From NCBI GenBank assembly GCA_958299035.1, contig CATQJL010000001.1:25844852-25908851 (forward strand): a stretch of 64,000 bases of DNA, written 5' to 3'. Each line of letters opens with the position of its first letter. Positions within the stretch are counted from its first letter, which is position 1. This document shows, in pieces, positions 11,284 to 23,197 of this stretch. The notes beneath the pieces are model-generated. The model was not told the DNA's origin and made no database searches. It was given only the letters and a program-made list of their open reading frames with translations. A program made the translations under genes and the position numbers. Source of the stretch: Cylicocyclus nassatus. Taxonomy: Eukaryota; Nematoda; Chromadorea; Rhabditida; Strongylidae.

Positions 11284-11634
11284 TGAAGTAGCCGTGTAAA
11301 ACTAATAGTTTTTGCCTATGTCAATTCCGTTCCCACATTCACAAAAAAGTGGAAAGAAAATGTTATACACTATCATCAGAAAAGCACGGAGAAGTCACAC
11401 AATGGTGGAAAACATCAACTGCATGAGGTTTGGAGCTACACTACTATACCACAACTTAGGGCAAGTATGAAGTTGCACAACGGACAGACAGCTTGTCCCG
11501 TACGAGTTTCTGCTGTTCCAAGAAAGCTGTTTAACGAAACTCATCGCGCTTCCGTCGATCATGTTGCTGCTACCAGAGGACCAGGTGAAGATTCAAGACA
11601 GCGGATCAACGAAAGCTTACAATTGTTTATGTAG
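11284..11634 (+). CDS. Possible terminal coding exon, unidentified
   Basis: One frame stays open for about 117 codons up to TAG at 11632-11634, including the segments GGKHQLHEVWSYTTIPQLR and VSAVPRKLFNETHRASVDHV. The only in-frame ATG is at 11467, which leaves 55 codons, so it would have to be a spliced exon or a short protein. Composition looks coding (few rare residues, Arg codons varied). No clear acceptor was fixed and no family is recognised. It begins immediately after the Helitron. Confidence 0.3.
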
Positions 11635-11639
11635 GCAGG

Positions 11640-13110
11640 AAACTAAGTTTTGCAACTGTCTTCAAAACATTACTCTCTTACAGTGTAGCGCACTCAAGGT
11701 CTGGCAGTAGGTAGAAAGTAATTCTACAGTGCATATACTATGTGAATTTTAGAAGCGAATCAGAAAGAATAGAAGCGTTTTTCAAAATCTGGCAAATTCC
11801 GAAATTGGGGTTGTAAGCCAAAATAAAACCATTAGCATCTTAGACTTATGTAAAATGATCCGATATTGTGCGTTATTATTGTTAAAAGCTGGTTTATTTG
11901 ATTCAGTAAAAAAGAAATGAAATTTGAAGGTAGCTCGAAATTTGACGCCTTCACAAAGTCGAAAGAGCAGTTATACGCAAATTCTGGTTACAACCTTTAA
12001 TGACCGAGGAGTCAAATCCTCAGACCTCACAGAGACTTTGCGTATTGGGGTTATATGACCTTGACAAACACGAATTTCATAATCCATTGTTGAATCAACG
12101 CCTTTTTTCTTTGATTGCGGTGAGACCTTGAACCGCAACCTACACTAATTCTATCAAAGGGCCCTTACTATGCAAAATCCATATTGTTTTCGTGATCAGC
12201 ATGTCAAATCCCCCCCCCCCTCCTATGTAAAGCGGCAGCCAAATCTGTAAAATTTATATTTTTCCCTTATGCAATATACCTACCGTAACCCTCACTACGA
12301 CGTCAGAATTTGGCAGAAGATCAGCTGTTTTTGTGGCTTACCTCATAATCCACATAATGGCAAAATTTGAGTCCCATGTTGAAATAGAAGAAGATTAATG
12401 AAGTGATTGCAAAACTTGGTTTCCAACCTAATATCTGCAAACGTGCAACCTCTGTCGTTTTTCCTGAAAAAATCCTATGTCAGTTGAAATAATATTATTG
12501 CTATTGAAATTATAAAACGGTCTTTCCAAAGCGTGTGTTGTGTGCACGCAAAGTCTGGTCCGTCAGTTCAAAATGGGAGTATGTGTTTTGACCACACAAA
12601 CACATTGTTACACAAATGAACTATCAATTATTGAACAATGAGATTCAATTCTCGATCACATCTGACATGTCGGGAATCATTATTTAAATGTAACTTCTAT
12701 GTTAGTCGGAGATCCTAACATTGAGGACTCAATTATTATGACTAAACGCCTCTAATAGGATTAGGATTCTGTTGATTTCATAGGCTAAGACTTCAATTGT
12801 TAGTTTGAGTTTTCTCTTATTCGTTGGTTTTCTTTTGATGATGTTGCATCTGTGTATTTGTTTCACATTTCTGTATGCTTATACTGTTGTTTGGATCTCA
12901 TCCAATAGTTTTCACATAAAATGAGTTTGTGACAAGTTCAGTCTTGCGTGACTAGTTCAGTCTTGCACTATTCAAACAGATATACGCTACAAACATTTCA
13001 AACATACATAAAATAATATGAAGACTATAATAATAACTGTAACAATATCAGCAACAGCTACAATAACAAACAAAAACATGTTATGCACTTTTTACAATCA
13101 GATGAGTAGT
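11640..13110. other. No gene recognised; poly-C tract
   Basis: Contains a run of 12 C near 12211 and AT-rich sequence. The segment ACCTACCGTAACC near 12280 resembles units at 14340-14500, so this region may be flank of the Harbinger element. Confidence 0.35.
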
Positions 13111-13114
13111 CGTG

Positions 13115-14277
13115 TCAGCTCTTGTCTGATATTGGCCATCCCAGACGGGGATGACCCATGCGCGCAATTCTTCTGCCGAGATGTCGAACCGGGCGACATC
13201 TCATTGAAATCATAATATTATGCAAAACTGCGCAAGCAATTATGATTTGCGCCGCTTTTTCTGGACGCACTCGCATTTTCGTTTGCAGTATTTGGAAGCA
13301 GCCCTTCCACTTCCCGAACACACATTCAACAATTATTCGCATTTTACTGTGGGTAATGTTGAACCTGCGCTGCGCCCGGTCTTAGGAGTTTCTGTAAATG
13401 GTCAGAATTCCGTTGGAATTCATGAATCCTGAGTCCCCTATCAAGCAGAAGCCCTCCGGAACAGCTCCTCCATGCAAGCGGTATAACTGCACATGGTAGA
13501 ATCGTGAACAGAACCAGGATAATTGCTGTTGATGTACATAAATCTACCATGAGCGTCAACAACAGCCAGACGTTGATGGCGCAAAATTCCTTTGCGACAG
13601 TAGTATTCTGAGTGAGTAGGTCTCAGGATGGGGATCAGTGTGCCATCAATGGCTCCGACGACATTTGGGAATGCTCCCAGTCGTGCGAAGCCATCAGCCT
13701 TCCTTTGGCAGTAGTGCACGTCATCCAGGTGGCATGGTAAAAACTTCTTCACTACTGCCGGATGAGCGCTCTGACCACCTCCTCCACGGCGTTGGAGACT
13801 GTCTTCTGACAGACACCTGAGGGTATCTGCTAAGACGGCCTGATGATCTTGGTGGCGAGATAACGCAACGCGATGATAATCTGAAATATTCTGCGGCATG
13901 AAATATTTTGACACTCTCATTAGAACTCAACGACTACATGAGACACTTGATCTTCAAAAAGTTGAAGTGAGGAGGTGGGAGAGAATAACAGTTGCTTTTC
14001 CAGGACTGGCCGTGTTCTCGACGTCAACGCTCCAATTTTCAATCCGCTTGTGGGTCACGAGAGGAACCAGAAGGCTGCACAGGCGACGCAGATGTACTTC
14101 GCCCATGCGATATTTCCTCATAATCAAACGCTGATTAGAGTGAAACATGCTCATGGGGTGCACTCGTTGGTACTCAATATTCCTCTGTCTCGCCACAGAC
14201 AAGATGGCTGGGATCATGAGAACATGAGTCATTTTTGAAGGAACGTTTTTAGACGAAAAATTTTTCAATGACTTCAA
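13115..14277 (-). mobile_element. PIF/Harbinger transposase relic
   Basis: On the minus strand three out-of-frame segments give a DDE transposase of the Harbinger type. An N-terminal piece (about 14200-13960) includes KYRMGEVHLRRLCSLLVPL. The core (13920-13441) has VVGAIDGTLIPI with the first Asp and YPGSVHDSTM with the second. The C-terminal piece (13342-13115) has RIIVECVFGKWKGCF with the catalytic Glu and the usual VLHNI motif. All three catalytic residues are present, but frameshifts near 13440 and 13920 break it. I could not place its terminal repeats. It is a possible source of enzyme for the TTA/TAA-flanked MITEs in this window, though no shared ends were shown. Confidence 0.8.
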
Positions 14278-14339
14278 GAAATACGCTGATTACGAACAAA
14301 ATTTCATTTTATCGATTTTATCGATTTTTTGTGATTCGG

Positions 14340-14505
14340 CTCCTACCGTGAATCTACCGTAACCGTACAGAGGCATCGTGCAAAATCAATATGATGTTCG
14401 TGTTCAGTGTGACGGATAACCCTCTCAACCAACTTTCAGACGAATCTGCGATTTTCGCCTCCTACCGTGAACCTACCGTAACCGCACAGAGAGGCAATTT
14501 TGTGG
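14340..14505. repeat. Two diverged copies of a TACCGT-rich unit
   Basis: CTCCTACCGTGAATCTACCGTAACCG (near 14340) and CTCCTACCGTGAACCTACCGTAACCG (near 14460) lie about 120 bases apart, each followed by ACAGAG. A partial relative lies near 12280. Confidence 0.5.
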
Positions 14506-14509
14506 GGAT

Positions 14510-15780
14510 TTATTACAATATTCGTGCTCAGCGTGCCGAATAACTCCTCATCATCTTATGATGAGTGATTCTGATCTATGCGTTATAGGCCAGGCTAAGG
14601 CGTCTTGAATTATGGAGTTTTACTAGGGGTCATTATCTTCAAAAGAAAAGGCAGGCTAGGAGGAAACAAATACATGATAACGATTTAAAATTCTCGTAAA
14701 CTTATTCAGTGAGGAGAACGATCTCCTAAAAAATTGCAGAAGGTGTCTATATCAATTGGTCAAGCAATATGCAGGTATAGGAGAGACAGCAGGCTACACA
14801 TCGAATCACAAAATGTGAAAATATCTTGAAATCCTACCATTTGCCGATTTTTTGATTGTACTAAAGGTTTAGATTTTGAATCTAGGAGTTTGTTACCTAT
14901 AGTTAGTTAAATGGATTTTTGGAAAACAGCGTACTCAAATCAACTTAACAAAACGACTTAACTTCAAGTTCGAATGATGCGGTTATCAGCGAAAGTTTGA
15001 AATTGCGAAATATGACTTAAACCTTGGTTGAATAACCAAGAGAATCAATACCTTGTCACTGTGTCAAGATTTTACCTGTCACTGTGTCAAGATTTTACCT
15101 GTAGCCCTTTGAAATTTTTATCTTCAATGTAGGCCGATATGCTGAGAAAGGTTAGAGCGCCTGGTACTTCTAGAACTGCAAATCAACAAGTTGTGCGACT
15201 CCCAATAGTAAATGATGCAACAAGAAGTACATTCGTAAAATTGCAAACGCAAAATGATTTAACGCTTTAAATGCAGCTACCCATTCTGTATCTGCCTAGT
15301 CTTTTGAAAATTCCTATATATGCACAGACTGCAGTCATTTGCCACATTTAGCTTTCTGTAACAACTAATTACTACCGGTGTACGCAGTGATTATTCCAAA
15401 TGATAGCAGCATTTACGTTATGCTTTAGTTAAATCAAATAGTTCCCCAATGAATAAGCATGAAGTCTGGGATGGCAACCATTAACGGTTTTACCCATTGA
15501 TGGAAGAAATGTGCTGCGACTTACCGCGTAGCTACAAATCAACTTATAAAACGCCACGAGTTAAAGATTGCGTATAGTGCCATGTCACAGTTGGAAACAG
15601 GATCAAGCGAGATGCGACACGCCACACCTGGGAGAACGTGTCGAGGTGATACTGATGTTAGCGATAACATGGTTAACCAGGTCAGATATGCCCATCATGC
15701 AATATACTGGAACACTGGTGTTTTCGGCTTAGCATCGTATTCGTACAAGCATAATGAAAGAGTTCTAGAAGCATAAGAGC
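14510..15780. other. No gene recognised; small tandem duplication
   Basis: At about 15055-15105 the unit CACTGTGTCAAGATTTTACC is present twice in tandem. Nothing else of note; the frame at 15582-15776 has no support. Confidence 0.4.
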
Positions 15781-15792
15781 ATCATTTTCGTA

Positions 15793-16010
15793 ATTAGCAT
15801 GTTCAAATAACCCCTGTGGAGCACGTTTTCAAGAATTCTGAGGTTTCCAGATATTGGGCCACCAAGTGACATGGTCACTTTCGCATTGTTAACTTAGTTT
15901 CATAGGTGAATTCACTACTTCTTCTTGCACTCAATACAAAGTACTGCTACTGCTTCTTCGCTCATATTAGGAATTTCAGTTCAAATAAGTATAAAACTAA
16001 GAGCAAGCCA
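15793..16010. mobile_element. Half copy of the TA-flanked MITE at 58.1 kb
   Basis: The run TAATTAGCATGTTCAAATAACCCCTG and the following blocks (AATTCTGAGG, CATGGTCACTTTCGCATTGTTAAC, TAGGTGAATTCACTAC) match the left arm of the element at 58091-58691. The second arm is missing, so it is truncated. Confidence 0.55.
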
Positions 16011-16320
16011 AGGTCTTGTTTCATTTGTCGCTTTCAACATCTCAGGCTAGAGAACACCAATCACGCCAAATCACTGTGTTAATTACGAGGTTTAAACTAT
16101 CAAATGTATGTGTTCTCGCCGCCTTCCCTCGCAATTTACATGGCAACTTAGCATGCCACCGTAACCCGATATTTTTGCAGTCGTTTCTATTTGCATAGAT
16201 AAGGAAAAACAACTATTATTTTACCTAGGAGAGACGAATTCGAATGAAATTCCTATGGTGCAGAAAAGAATGCTTAATAGTTGCAATGATATGGAATAAA
16301 CAGGAATTTGCATGCTCTAA

Positions 16321-16409
16321 AGGTAAGTTATTGGGGTGTGGCACAACCACTAAAAAGGTGTGGCAGCCCCAGCTTTCTTGCAGTTGTGCCACAACCCATT
16401 AACTTACCT
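16321..16409. repeat. Short near-perfect hairpin
   Basis: AGGTAAGTTATTGGGGTGTG and its complement (GTGCCACAACCCATTAACTTACCT) enclose a loop with a second GTGTGGCAGCCCC segment. At 89 bases with arms of about 28 it could be a tiny MITE or a small-RNA precursor. No target duplication is evident. Confidence 0.5.
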
Positions 16410-16414
16410 CCATA

Positions 16415-17200
16415 CAGGATTTCAGTGAACAAAAATATACAGTTCGATGGCCAAAATCTCATCGATTTTATGGAAGTGATAAGAGCTAACTGTCTTTTTT
16501 TGCTTAGGCAATAATTGCTGGAATCAAAACCACTGTAAGCGAATAATGAGACAAATGAGATTTTGGTTGGCTCATAAATCCATAGTTTTATGTTCATTTA
16601 AGAAGGATCGTATGGGCAAATAGGGGGTAGTGCTTTGCAATACAACACAGAAAGCGGTAGCTAAATCATAAAATATAGTTAGTCATATTTGAAAACGATC
16701 ACTTCACTTGGGTGGGCCAATATTGGAAGCCCTAAAACTTGCTAAAACTTCGCTTGCAGAAGTTAGACATGGTAATTACGATATGTTACTAATTATGCTT
16801 GATACAGCCTCTATTTGTGCTTACGATAAGCAAACGATAATGCCTTGTGGGGAGGTATTGAGACAAAATGGGACAAAACTTGAGGGAGGATCGTGTCTGG
16901 CGGTTGTGTGCAACATCTCTTGCTCAACCTTGGTTGGGATTCAGCTGAGTTGCACCCTCTTATGGGCAGATATATAGATAGATATATTGTCACATCAAAC
17001 AATGTATAGTGAATACCGTTGTTTCTCCATCGATATTGGAATCGATGATCTTTTTCAGGATTGAAAAATTACTAACTGATCCGTTAAAAATTGATGGATT
17101 TCTTTGTTTCAACAAACGAAGTCTCGTTTACAAGTTTATCTTTTTTATAATTGTATCACAGGAATATTCTTCCATTCTCGGAATCTCAGTGAAGTCTCTT
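16415..17200. other. No gene recognised
   Basis: Downstream region of the minus-strand secreted-protein gene. The frame at 16708-16977 is open but has no splice signals or resemblance. Confidence 0.35.
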
Positions 17201-17206
17201 GTGAGC

Positions 17207-18677
17207 TCATAAAACTTTCTTAGTAGCTTTCACGTGATGGAGTCGCGATCGCAATGGCTCGATAACGGCCGAAGGGGCTGCGAGAGGTAAAGTAGGCAAG
17301 AAGCCCTGAGAAAGGTGTGCGCCCTCAGAGACTATTGATGTTGACGAAGCATGGCCTTTTTCTGAAATTCACAAATACCTATGAAAAGTGAACGTGCTAG
17401 AAAATTTATAACCTTTAGCGTAAGACTTCGCCAAATTGTGAATTTCGGTTCGAGGAACATAATAGTGGATGGGCTGGAATGTAGATCATTGCTACGGAAC
17501 AATGCAAGAAACTCTTATCATATCGTTAAATACCTGCACTACTGGAGCTACAGGAACTGCAGGAGCAGCCGCAACCACTGGTGCTACTGGAGCTACAGGG
17601 ACTGCAGGAGCAGCCGCAACCACTGGTGCTACTGGTGCAGCAGGAACCGCAGGAGCCACTTCGACGGCGTGTGCTGCGAGAACGGCAGCGGGGGCAGGTC
17701 CTACGGCAACAGCGGGTAGTTCTAAATATGAATGCTGAACAGACCTAAACAGGCCAACACAAAACTTGAAATATACCTTCTGCGATGAGACCTGCTGCGG
17801 ACCTGAAAAGTCAAAGATATACAGTCGTGTAAAATATACCCCTAATGCTAGCACCTTTCCGGTAATCGAATGAAGTCTATATAGTGCAATTGGTAAGATG
17901 CCATTTTTGGGTACTTTTCCAATATCCGGACCCCTTTTTTCTCAAAAATCTCTCAGAAAATGTGTCCTTTAGTCTAAGAACAATCTGTTGGACTCTGGAC
18001 TACCTCCCTGCCACGTATCAGGAAGAAATCGACACATTTCAGTACGTTGTATGTTTTTTTTCGACCACCAGAACTATGGATAAAACAAAAATCTAATCAA
18101 ATTTGCGTCTATTCTTCTGCAAAAAGTTTCACTCAAGCTAAATCACCGATTTAACATGGAAAGTTTTCAGAATGAGTAGTTGCTATAATTCGTGATAGGT
18201 CTCGGGCAGAGTTCAGCGATTTGGCCGTCGCGATTCAATTTCCACAAGACAAGTGGTACGAGTTCATTGCATGCCGATCTTTTTGCATTTCGGTTGAGAT
18301 AGTTTTCGAACACGACTAGAACTAGACTAGTCCAACACGACTAACTATCACAAGCCAAGTACAAGAAGATCGGCATGCAATGAACACGTAGCACTTTTCT
18401 TGTAGCGAATGAATTGCGACGATCAAATCTCGTGAACTCTGCTCGAGGCCATGGTCGGCCTTGCGCGGAGAGTTTCAATGCTATCATTAGGGAGTAGGGC
18501 ATTTAGATAGTAGAACCAGTTCGAGCCTCTGCGAAGCAAAGATGACGCACTGGATCAATTCAAACATCTCAAGTCTTGAAATGTTGTCATAAACAAACAA
18601 ATTTTTGAGTTTAATTAATATTCTTACCATCGAAAACTGATAAGAAGAGCAGATAGCAGGAAGTAGAACGAGAACAT
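17207..18677 (-). CDS. Secreted Ala/Pro/Val-rich repeat protein, paralogue 2 (five exons)
   Basis: Exons 18677-18628, 17802-17777, 17721-17534, 17473-17413 and 17361-17207 join in phase to 159 residues. Introns are 825, 55, 60 and 51 bases. Exon 1 is a signal peptide (MFSFYFLLSALLISF) ending in phase 2, exactly as in paralogue 1. Exons 2 and 3 hold the repeat (PVAPVVAAAPAVPVAP), with one intron more than paralogue 1. Exon 4 carries VPRTEIHNLAKSYAK (compare RPRTEVLKRAKSYIK) and exon 5 GHASSTSIVSE (compare GHSSTTSMISE), then a shorter basic tail (RSRLHHVKATKKVL). Intron phases at the repeat/PRTE and PRTE/GH borders are the same in both genes. The long first intron contains a fold-back MITE (18198-18450) and a Helitron 3' fragment. 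Function unknown. Confidence 0.75.
18198..18450. mobile_element. Fold-back MITE in intron 1 of paralogue 2
   Basis: The ends GGTCTCGGGCAGAGTTC and the complement of GAACTCTGCTCGAGGCC pair, as do GATCGGCATGCAATGAAC near 18370 and its partner near 18260. Central spacer is short. Target duplication unclear. Confidence 0.6.
18490..18556 (+). mobile_element. 3' terminal fragment of a family B Helitron
   Basis: GCCTCTGCGAAGCAAAGATGACGCACTGG matches the 3' hairpin and CTGG terminus of the family B Helitrons, here on the plus strand. Only the last 60-70 bases are recognisable. Confidence 0.5.
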
Positions 18678-18707
18678 GCTGACTGTGGCTAGGAGTAACA
18701 CTCTGAT

Positions 18708-18715
18708 CTTATATA
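18708..18715 (-). promoter_or_regulatory. TATA box of paralogue 2
   Basis: TATATAAG on the minus strand, 30 bases before the ATG at 18677. It matches the position of TATAAAA in paralogue 1. Confidence 0.5.
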
Positions 18716-18723
18716 GTGTTGCC

Positions 18724-18966
18724 TTATTCTTTGAAGGTTGTTGAGACTGCGGTGGAAAAACGACGAGCTTGCTGCACTTCTAATGCACGTCGGTCTTTTT
18801 GTTCTAATGCAACAACTTGAAACAACTTGAAACTAGTGTAAAGAGCTGTTCTTTGAGAAAAGTTGCTTTTTTGTAGCGGATTCTTGTTTGGAGCATATCG
18901 GTAATTCATAGCAATGATTCTCCTCAGAAGGTGAAAATGTAAAGAAGTCAACAAAGAAGACGCCAT
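18724..18966 (-). CDS. Possible small protein upstream of paralogue 2
   Basis: A true ATG (ATGGCGTCTTC) opens an 80-codon frame ending TAA just before the TATA box of paralogue 2. The protein starts MASSLLTSLHFHLLRRI and is Arg/Gln-rich. No intron, motif or homologue was seen; it may be chance. Confidence 0.25.
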   Translation of the reverse strand: MASSLLTSLHFHLLRRIIAMNYRYAPNKNPLQKSNFSQRTALYTSFKLFQVVALEQKDRRALEVQQARRFSTAVSTTFKE

Positions 18967-18969
18967 GTA

Positions 18970-20919
18970 GGAGTTCGACTCAACAAAAGCAGGTGAACTA
19001 CTTTCGTGAAGTGGTTTTATTGACAGTTAATTCAAGCTTTTTTCACTAAAAAGCGAATATTGTGACCCTAGTTGCGCTGATTGGTTTTCAAGCCAAAAAA
19101 AATTATGCTACCAAGGGCATATAGCAAACATACATATTTATATTCTATCATGCTGAACTGCGTATTCACTGTAAACTATAGACAATAAAAAATATCAGGA
19201 TATTAGACGCAAACTTTGCTACACGTACTTTGCTGTAACAGGCTAGCTTCGGTGGAGGTGTTAGGAAGTTTTGCAGTGCAAAGCTGAAGACCCGGATGTC
19301 TTCTAATCACAGCCGTTGTGAAACAGCGGTTGTTAGCACTAAGAAGGCAGAGCACACGTGCAAGTAAAAAAATCTTTATGTGATGTAACGTTTGAAAAGT
19401 TATAGTTCCAGGTTTACCAAAACCTAGGAAATTTTCATATCCCATCCCTCGATAAACGAAAGCAAGATTTTTGAGCTACCATGTAACTACCATGGGCCTC
19501 TGAATTGGGCTGTCTTCACCCTAATTCTGAGAGGCAAGAGAGGGGATGACGCTCCCAGGGAGCTCTTTCTGAAGGTAGGAAAGAAGAGGCACCAATATTC
19601 CATAGGACTAAAGCCTCGTTGCTGATTTGGCTTGCATGGTCAGTTCGGCTTCACAGGTTTAGTCCAAATCTTCAATGCTCGAGATCAAGATGTTATATTG
19701 CTTTCGCGCATTAGCAGAATAGTGGTTTACAGAGACGTGACTTCTGAAGAGACTTTCTTTGATTTACTTATTACGAGATTAATATCAATCAAAAAGGTTA
19801 AGAGATAGGTGGAATGGAATGTACAGTGCGAGAGCTTTGTGATAGTACCTTGGCTCGATCTTTGCCCAATCATAATTCGACTTTTCAACTGCTACAGAAT
19901 GAAGGAGCAATCTCATTTCCAAAAAATTATGTGCGTCAAGTCATCAAATGATGTGATGCCGGGCGGAGAAGGATTCTAAGAAACGATTTACCTCCATTCG
20001 TTTTTGGCAGGAGCGGCAGCTGCATAATCTCGTAGAGGACGACACGCAAAACAAAAGAAAACTTCCACGACATTTGAATTTGCCTGACTCCGTTTTTTTT
20101 TGAAGCTTGCTATACCATGAATTATTTTAGCAGAGTTCACTTATTTTAGCTAAGTCGAATTACGGCGATGCAAAGATACATTACATGTTTCTATGTAATT
20201 TGCTCTAAATGGTGCCACACAGGATTTATGTAGTATTTATTTTTCTGATATTTTAGACCTCATTTGATGAAATGTATTGTGTCCAACTCCACTCCCAAAC
20301 CTTTATGTCCAAACCTACGTCTTTTTTCTCAACATTTCAAAGTTATTAATCAGAGAGTCTCCTGTGCGAATTGTCTCGATTTATACGATGCTAATACATG
20401 CTAACAGTACCATGTTTATTCTTGAATAGCTGAATACTTGGCTCCTTTCGTTCCCCGTCCACATGATATATCAAAAGTTCATTCCGTCCTAGTTACGTTT
20501 CCGTGTCTCTCTCCCTCTTTTACATACAAATCCATTACATTTTCGGGGTCCCAAGGTGCATTCATGATCAGCTTGAGAGATGGGATGTCACTAAAAGAGG
20601 AGTTGGTACTGCAACCTATAAACGATATTTGTATTAGGATAAACAGCGGAAAATTGGACAGCTTGATTTTTACTACATTTCGAGATTTTTTATTTCAATC
20701 AACAGCAGAGAAATTGCAACTCAAACGACATAAGCGATTTCCGCCTGCTATTTTGGTGACGCGTTAACGCTTCTCTTCAACAACTCTACTAGCGATATGA
20801 AAAACTTGGACAGGGTTTCTTGAACAGCTCTCAATCTTGCGCTGCTTATAGCATAAACTCATAATGAATGACACAACATTGGAAATACTGCTTCACGCTC
20901 TTTCAGATGTTATATCAGA
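18970..20919. other. No gene recognised
   Basis: AT-rich. The frame 20438-20767 (109 codons, including the segment LVLQPINDICIRINSGKL) is the only long one and lacks an ATG start or splice context, so I leave it unassigned. Confidence 0.35.
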
Positions 20920-21625
20920 CCAGTGCGCCACCTCTGCTTCGCAGAGGTTCGCACTGGCTCTACTATCTATGTGCCTTACTCATTCTCGTAAAATTATGGC
21001 ACTGGAACTCACCGCGCTATGCGACTACCACGAATAAAATGTAAACAACCACTCATTTAGAAAGTCTTTTCACGTGAGATCGGTGATTTTGCGTGGATGA
21101 AACTTTTCGCAGGAAAACAAACGCAAATTCGAATAGGTTTTTGGATTTGTCATTACTGGGTAGTCGCCATGAAGGTAATGATAACCGTGAGCTACATCTC
21201 TGTGCGAAAATCTTCTCAAACGCTTAGCTAGAACCTTGGCAAATTGACCATTTACACAACCAATTCGTTTTGGCGCCATTTTCGTTATGTAGTAAACTTT
21301 TAATCACTTTTCTGGCTAAACTCCATCGCTTGCACATTTGCTTACCAAACTCATCCACGACTCTGCAAAAAGTGGTGATACGGACCGAATTTTGCGGTAC
21401 AGAAGCCAGGTGGACCCGTTTGGCGCGCAATTTCTGAGGGACCCACTCGAATCTACTCGTGCTTTTGCATATTGGGCTTCCATGAAGGTAGCATGCGCTA
21501 TGCAAAATTTGGGCTTAGAACGTTTGCTGGAACACGCTCTACGAATTTCGTAACGGACAGACAGACACACACACACACGTACAAAAAGACGTAAACAACC
21601 CTTAGCCCGTTATTATAAGTCATGA
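20920..21625 (-). mobile_element. Helitron family B, full copy
   Basis: Read on the minus strand, it starts TCATGACTTATAATAACGGG after a host A and ends in a hairpin CCTCTGC-GAA-GCAGAGG, seven bases, then CTGG followed by a host T. This is a textbook Helitron terminus pair (TC, subterminal hairpin, CTRR, A/T insertion). A GT/CTGT-rich stretch follows the 5' end. It is 706 bases with no coding capacity. The open frames listed on both strands here are not genes. Confidence 0.75.
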
Positions 21626-21939
21626 TTACTAATGCGAAACGTCGCTGCGCTTTTTATTGGGGACGCCGCTCTCCTCACCGCAATAGTTTTCAAGCATGTC
21701 CTGAGCTCAAGTATGCAGCATTTGGCTAAGAGCTTCCTTTAAAAAGAGGATTGTGATATGTTCAAAAGAATTCAGAAAACTCCACACTTTATCAAGCAGA
21801 AACTTCTAACGATTCTAGGCGCTTTCCTGAATAGTGAGCTCTGCCGCGTAAAATCAAGGGTTTGGTGTCTCCGTCTCAGCGTCTCTCAGTGCCCTATCTT
21901 TTTCTAACAATTATTATAACTAAGACTCCCCGAATAATG

Positions 21940-22470
21940 CTGATCATCACCAATGAAATGTAAACAACTATTCATTGCAAAGGTTCTACCACATTAGAGC
22001 GGTAACTTTGTAGAAAAGAACTTTTTCAAAAAATAAATTTGATTTTCAATAACTTACTGAGGTTGTAATGATTAACATGAAGGCGGCAGCTACCACATAC
22101 CACATCTCTGAGCAAAAATCTCCTCGGTTTTACATGAGTTTCCTTAGAAAATATAAAAGAAAGCTGAGCTATCTTTTTTGGCGTCTCTTTCATAGAGAAT
22201 TGAGATTTTCGAACAATTTTATTCCTATGCTCAGGCTCAATAGGGTCTTCATCAGAACCAATCACTGACCACCAAAATCGTGGAAATTTTCCTTCAATTT
22301 TCTTCATTAGAAGCTATGTGGACCCGCTTCACGTGCGAATTTCAAAGGAACGGTGCATTGGTTCCGCTCGTCCATGCACATAGTGAACCTACATGCTAAG
22401 AGCGTATGCTGTGCAAAAAAATCGGCTTGAAACCTTGGTTGTAGCTCGCTCTGTGAATTGTGCGTGCGTG
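21940..22470 (-). mobile_element. Helitron family B, truncated copy
   Basis: Shares GTAAACAACTATTCATTGC, CATCTCTGAGCAAAAATC and GTGGACCCGCTTCACG with its neighbours. It ends at a (TGCG)n microsatellite that abuts the next copy. Its 5' terminus is missing. Confidence 0.55.
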
Positions 22471-22504
22471 CGTGCGTCAGAGCCAGTGCGTAGAGCCAGT
22501 AGAG

Positions 22505-23197
22505 CCAGTGCGTCGCCTCTGCTTCGCACTGGCTCTACTATTCACATGCCTTCCTCGTTGTCCCAAAATGATGGCTTTGAAACTTACCTCGCGATGCCGA
22601 TCATCACGAATGAAGTGTAAACAACTACTCATTCCTAAAGCTTTTTCATGTAAGATTGGTGTCTTTGAGGGAAAGAAGGTACTCTCCAAAAGATTAAATG
22701 CGATTCTGAATCAGTTACTGGGGTTATAATGGCTTGATAGTCGCCATAAAGATGACGACAACCCTGAGTGACATCACTGAGCAAAAATTTTCTCACATTC
22801 CCAAGTAAAACTTTGACAAATCGATCATCTACGCAATTACTCCTTTTTGGCGCCGATCTTGCATGGAAGTGAACTTTTTGCTCACTTTTCGGGCTGGAGT
22901 CCATGGTTTGCGGATTTGCTTGCTAAACGAAACCATGACTTTGGAAAAAGTCCAATTACAGGCCCACTTTGGCGCGCGAAATGTCGCGTGGATCCGTTTG
23001 GCGCACAATTTCACAGGTTCCAATTATCGGATCGGCTTGTGCTTTAGCACATTTTACCTACATGCTGATAGGGTGCTACTACCAAAATTCTAGCGCAAGA
23101 CCTTTGTTGGAACTCGCTCTACGAATTTCGTGACAGGCAGAGATTCAGACACACACACAAACGTAAACAACCCTTAGCCCGTTATTATAAGTTATGA
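22505..23197 (-). mobile_element. Helitron family B, near-full copy
   Basis: The 5' end (TCATAACTTATAATAACGGG, host A beyond) matches 20920-21625. The 3' end has the hairpin stem GCGAAGCAGAGGCGACGC and CTGG, but the next base is C instead of T and partial duplicates of the terminus follow (22482-22504), suggesting insertion into, or slippage at, another copy's end. Confidence 0.7.

Noticed and set aside
17469..17738. GAT/GTA/GAA repeat protein on the plus strand
   Set aside because: It is the shadow of exon 3 of the minus-strand paralogue, which has proper splice sites.
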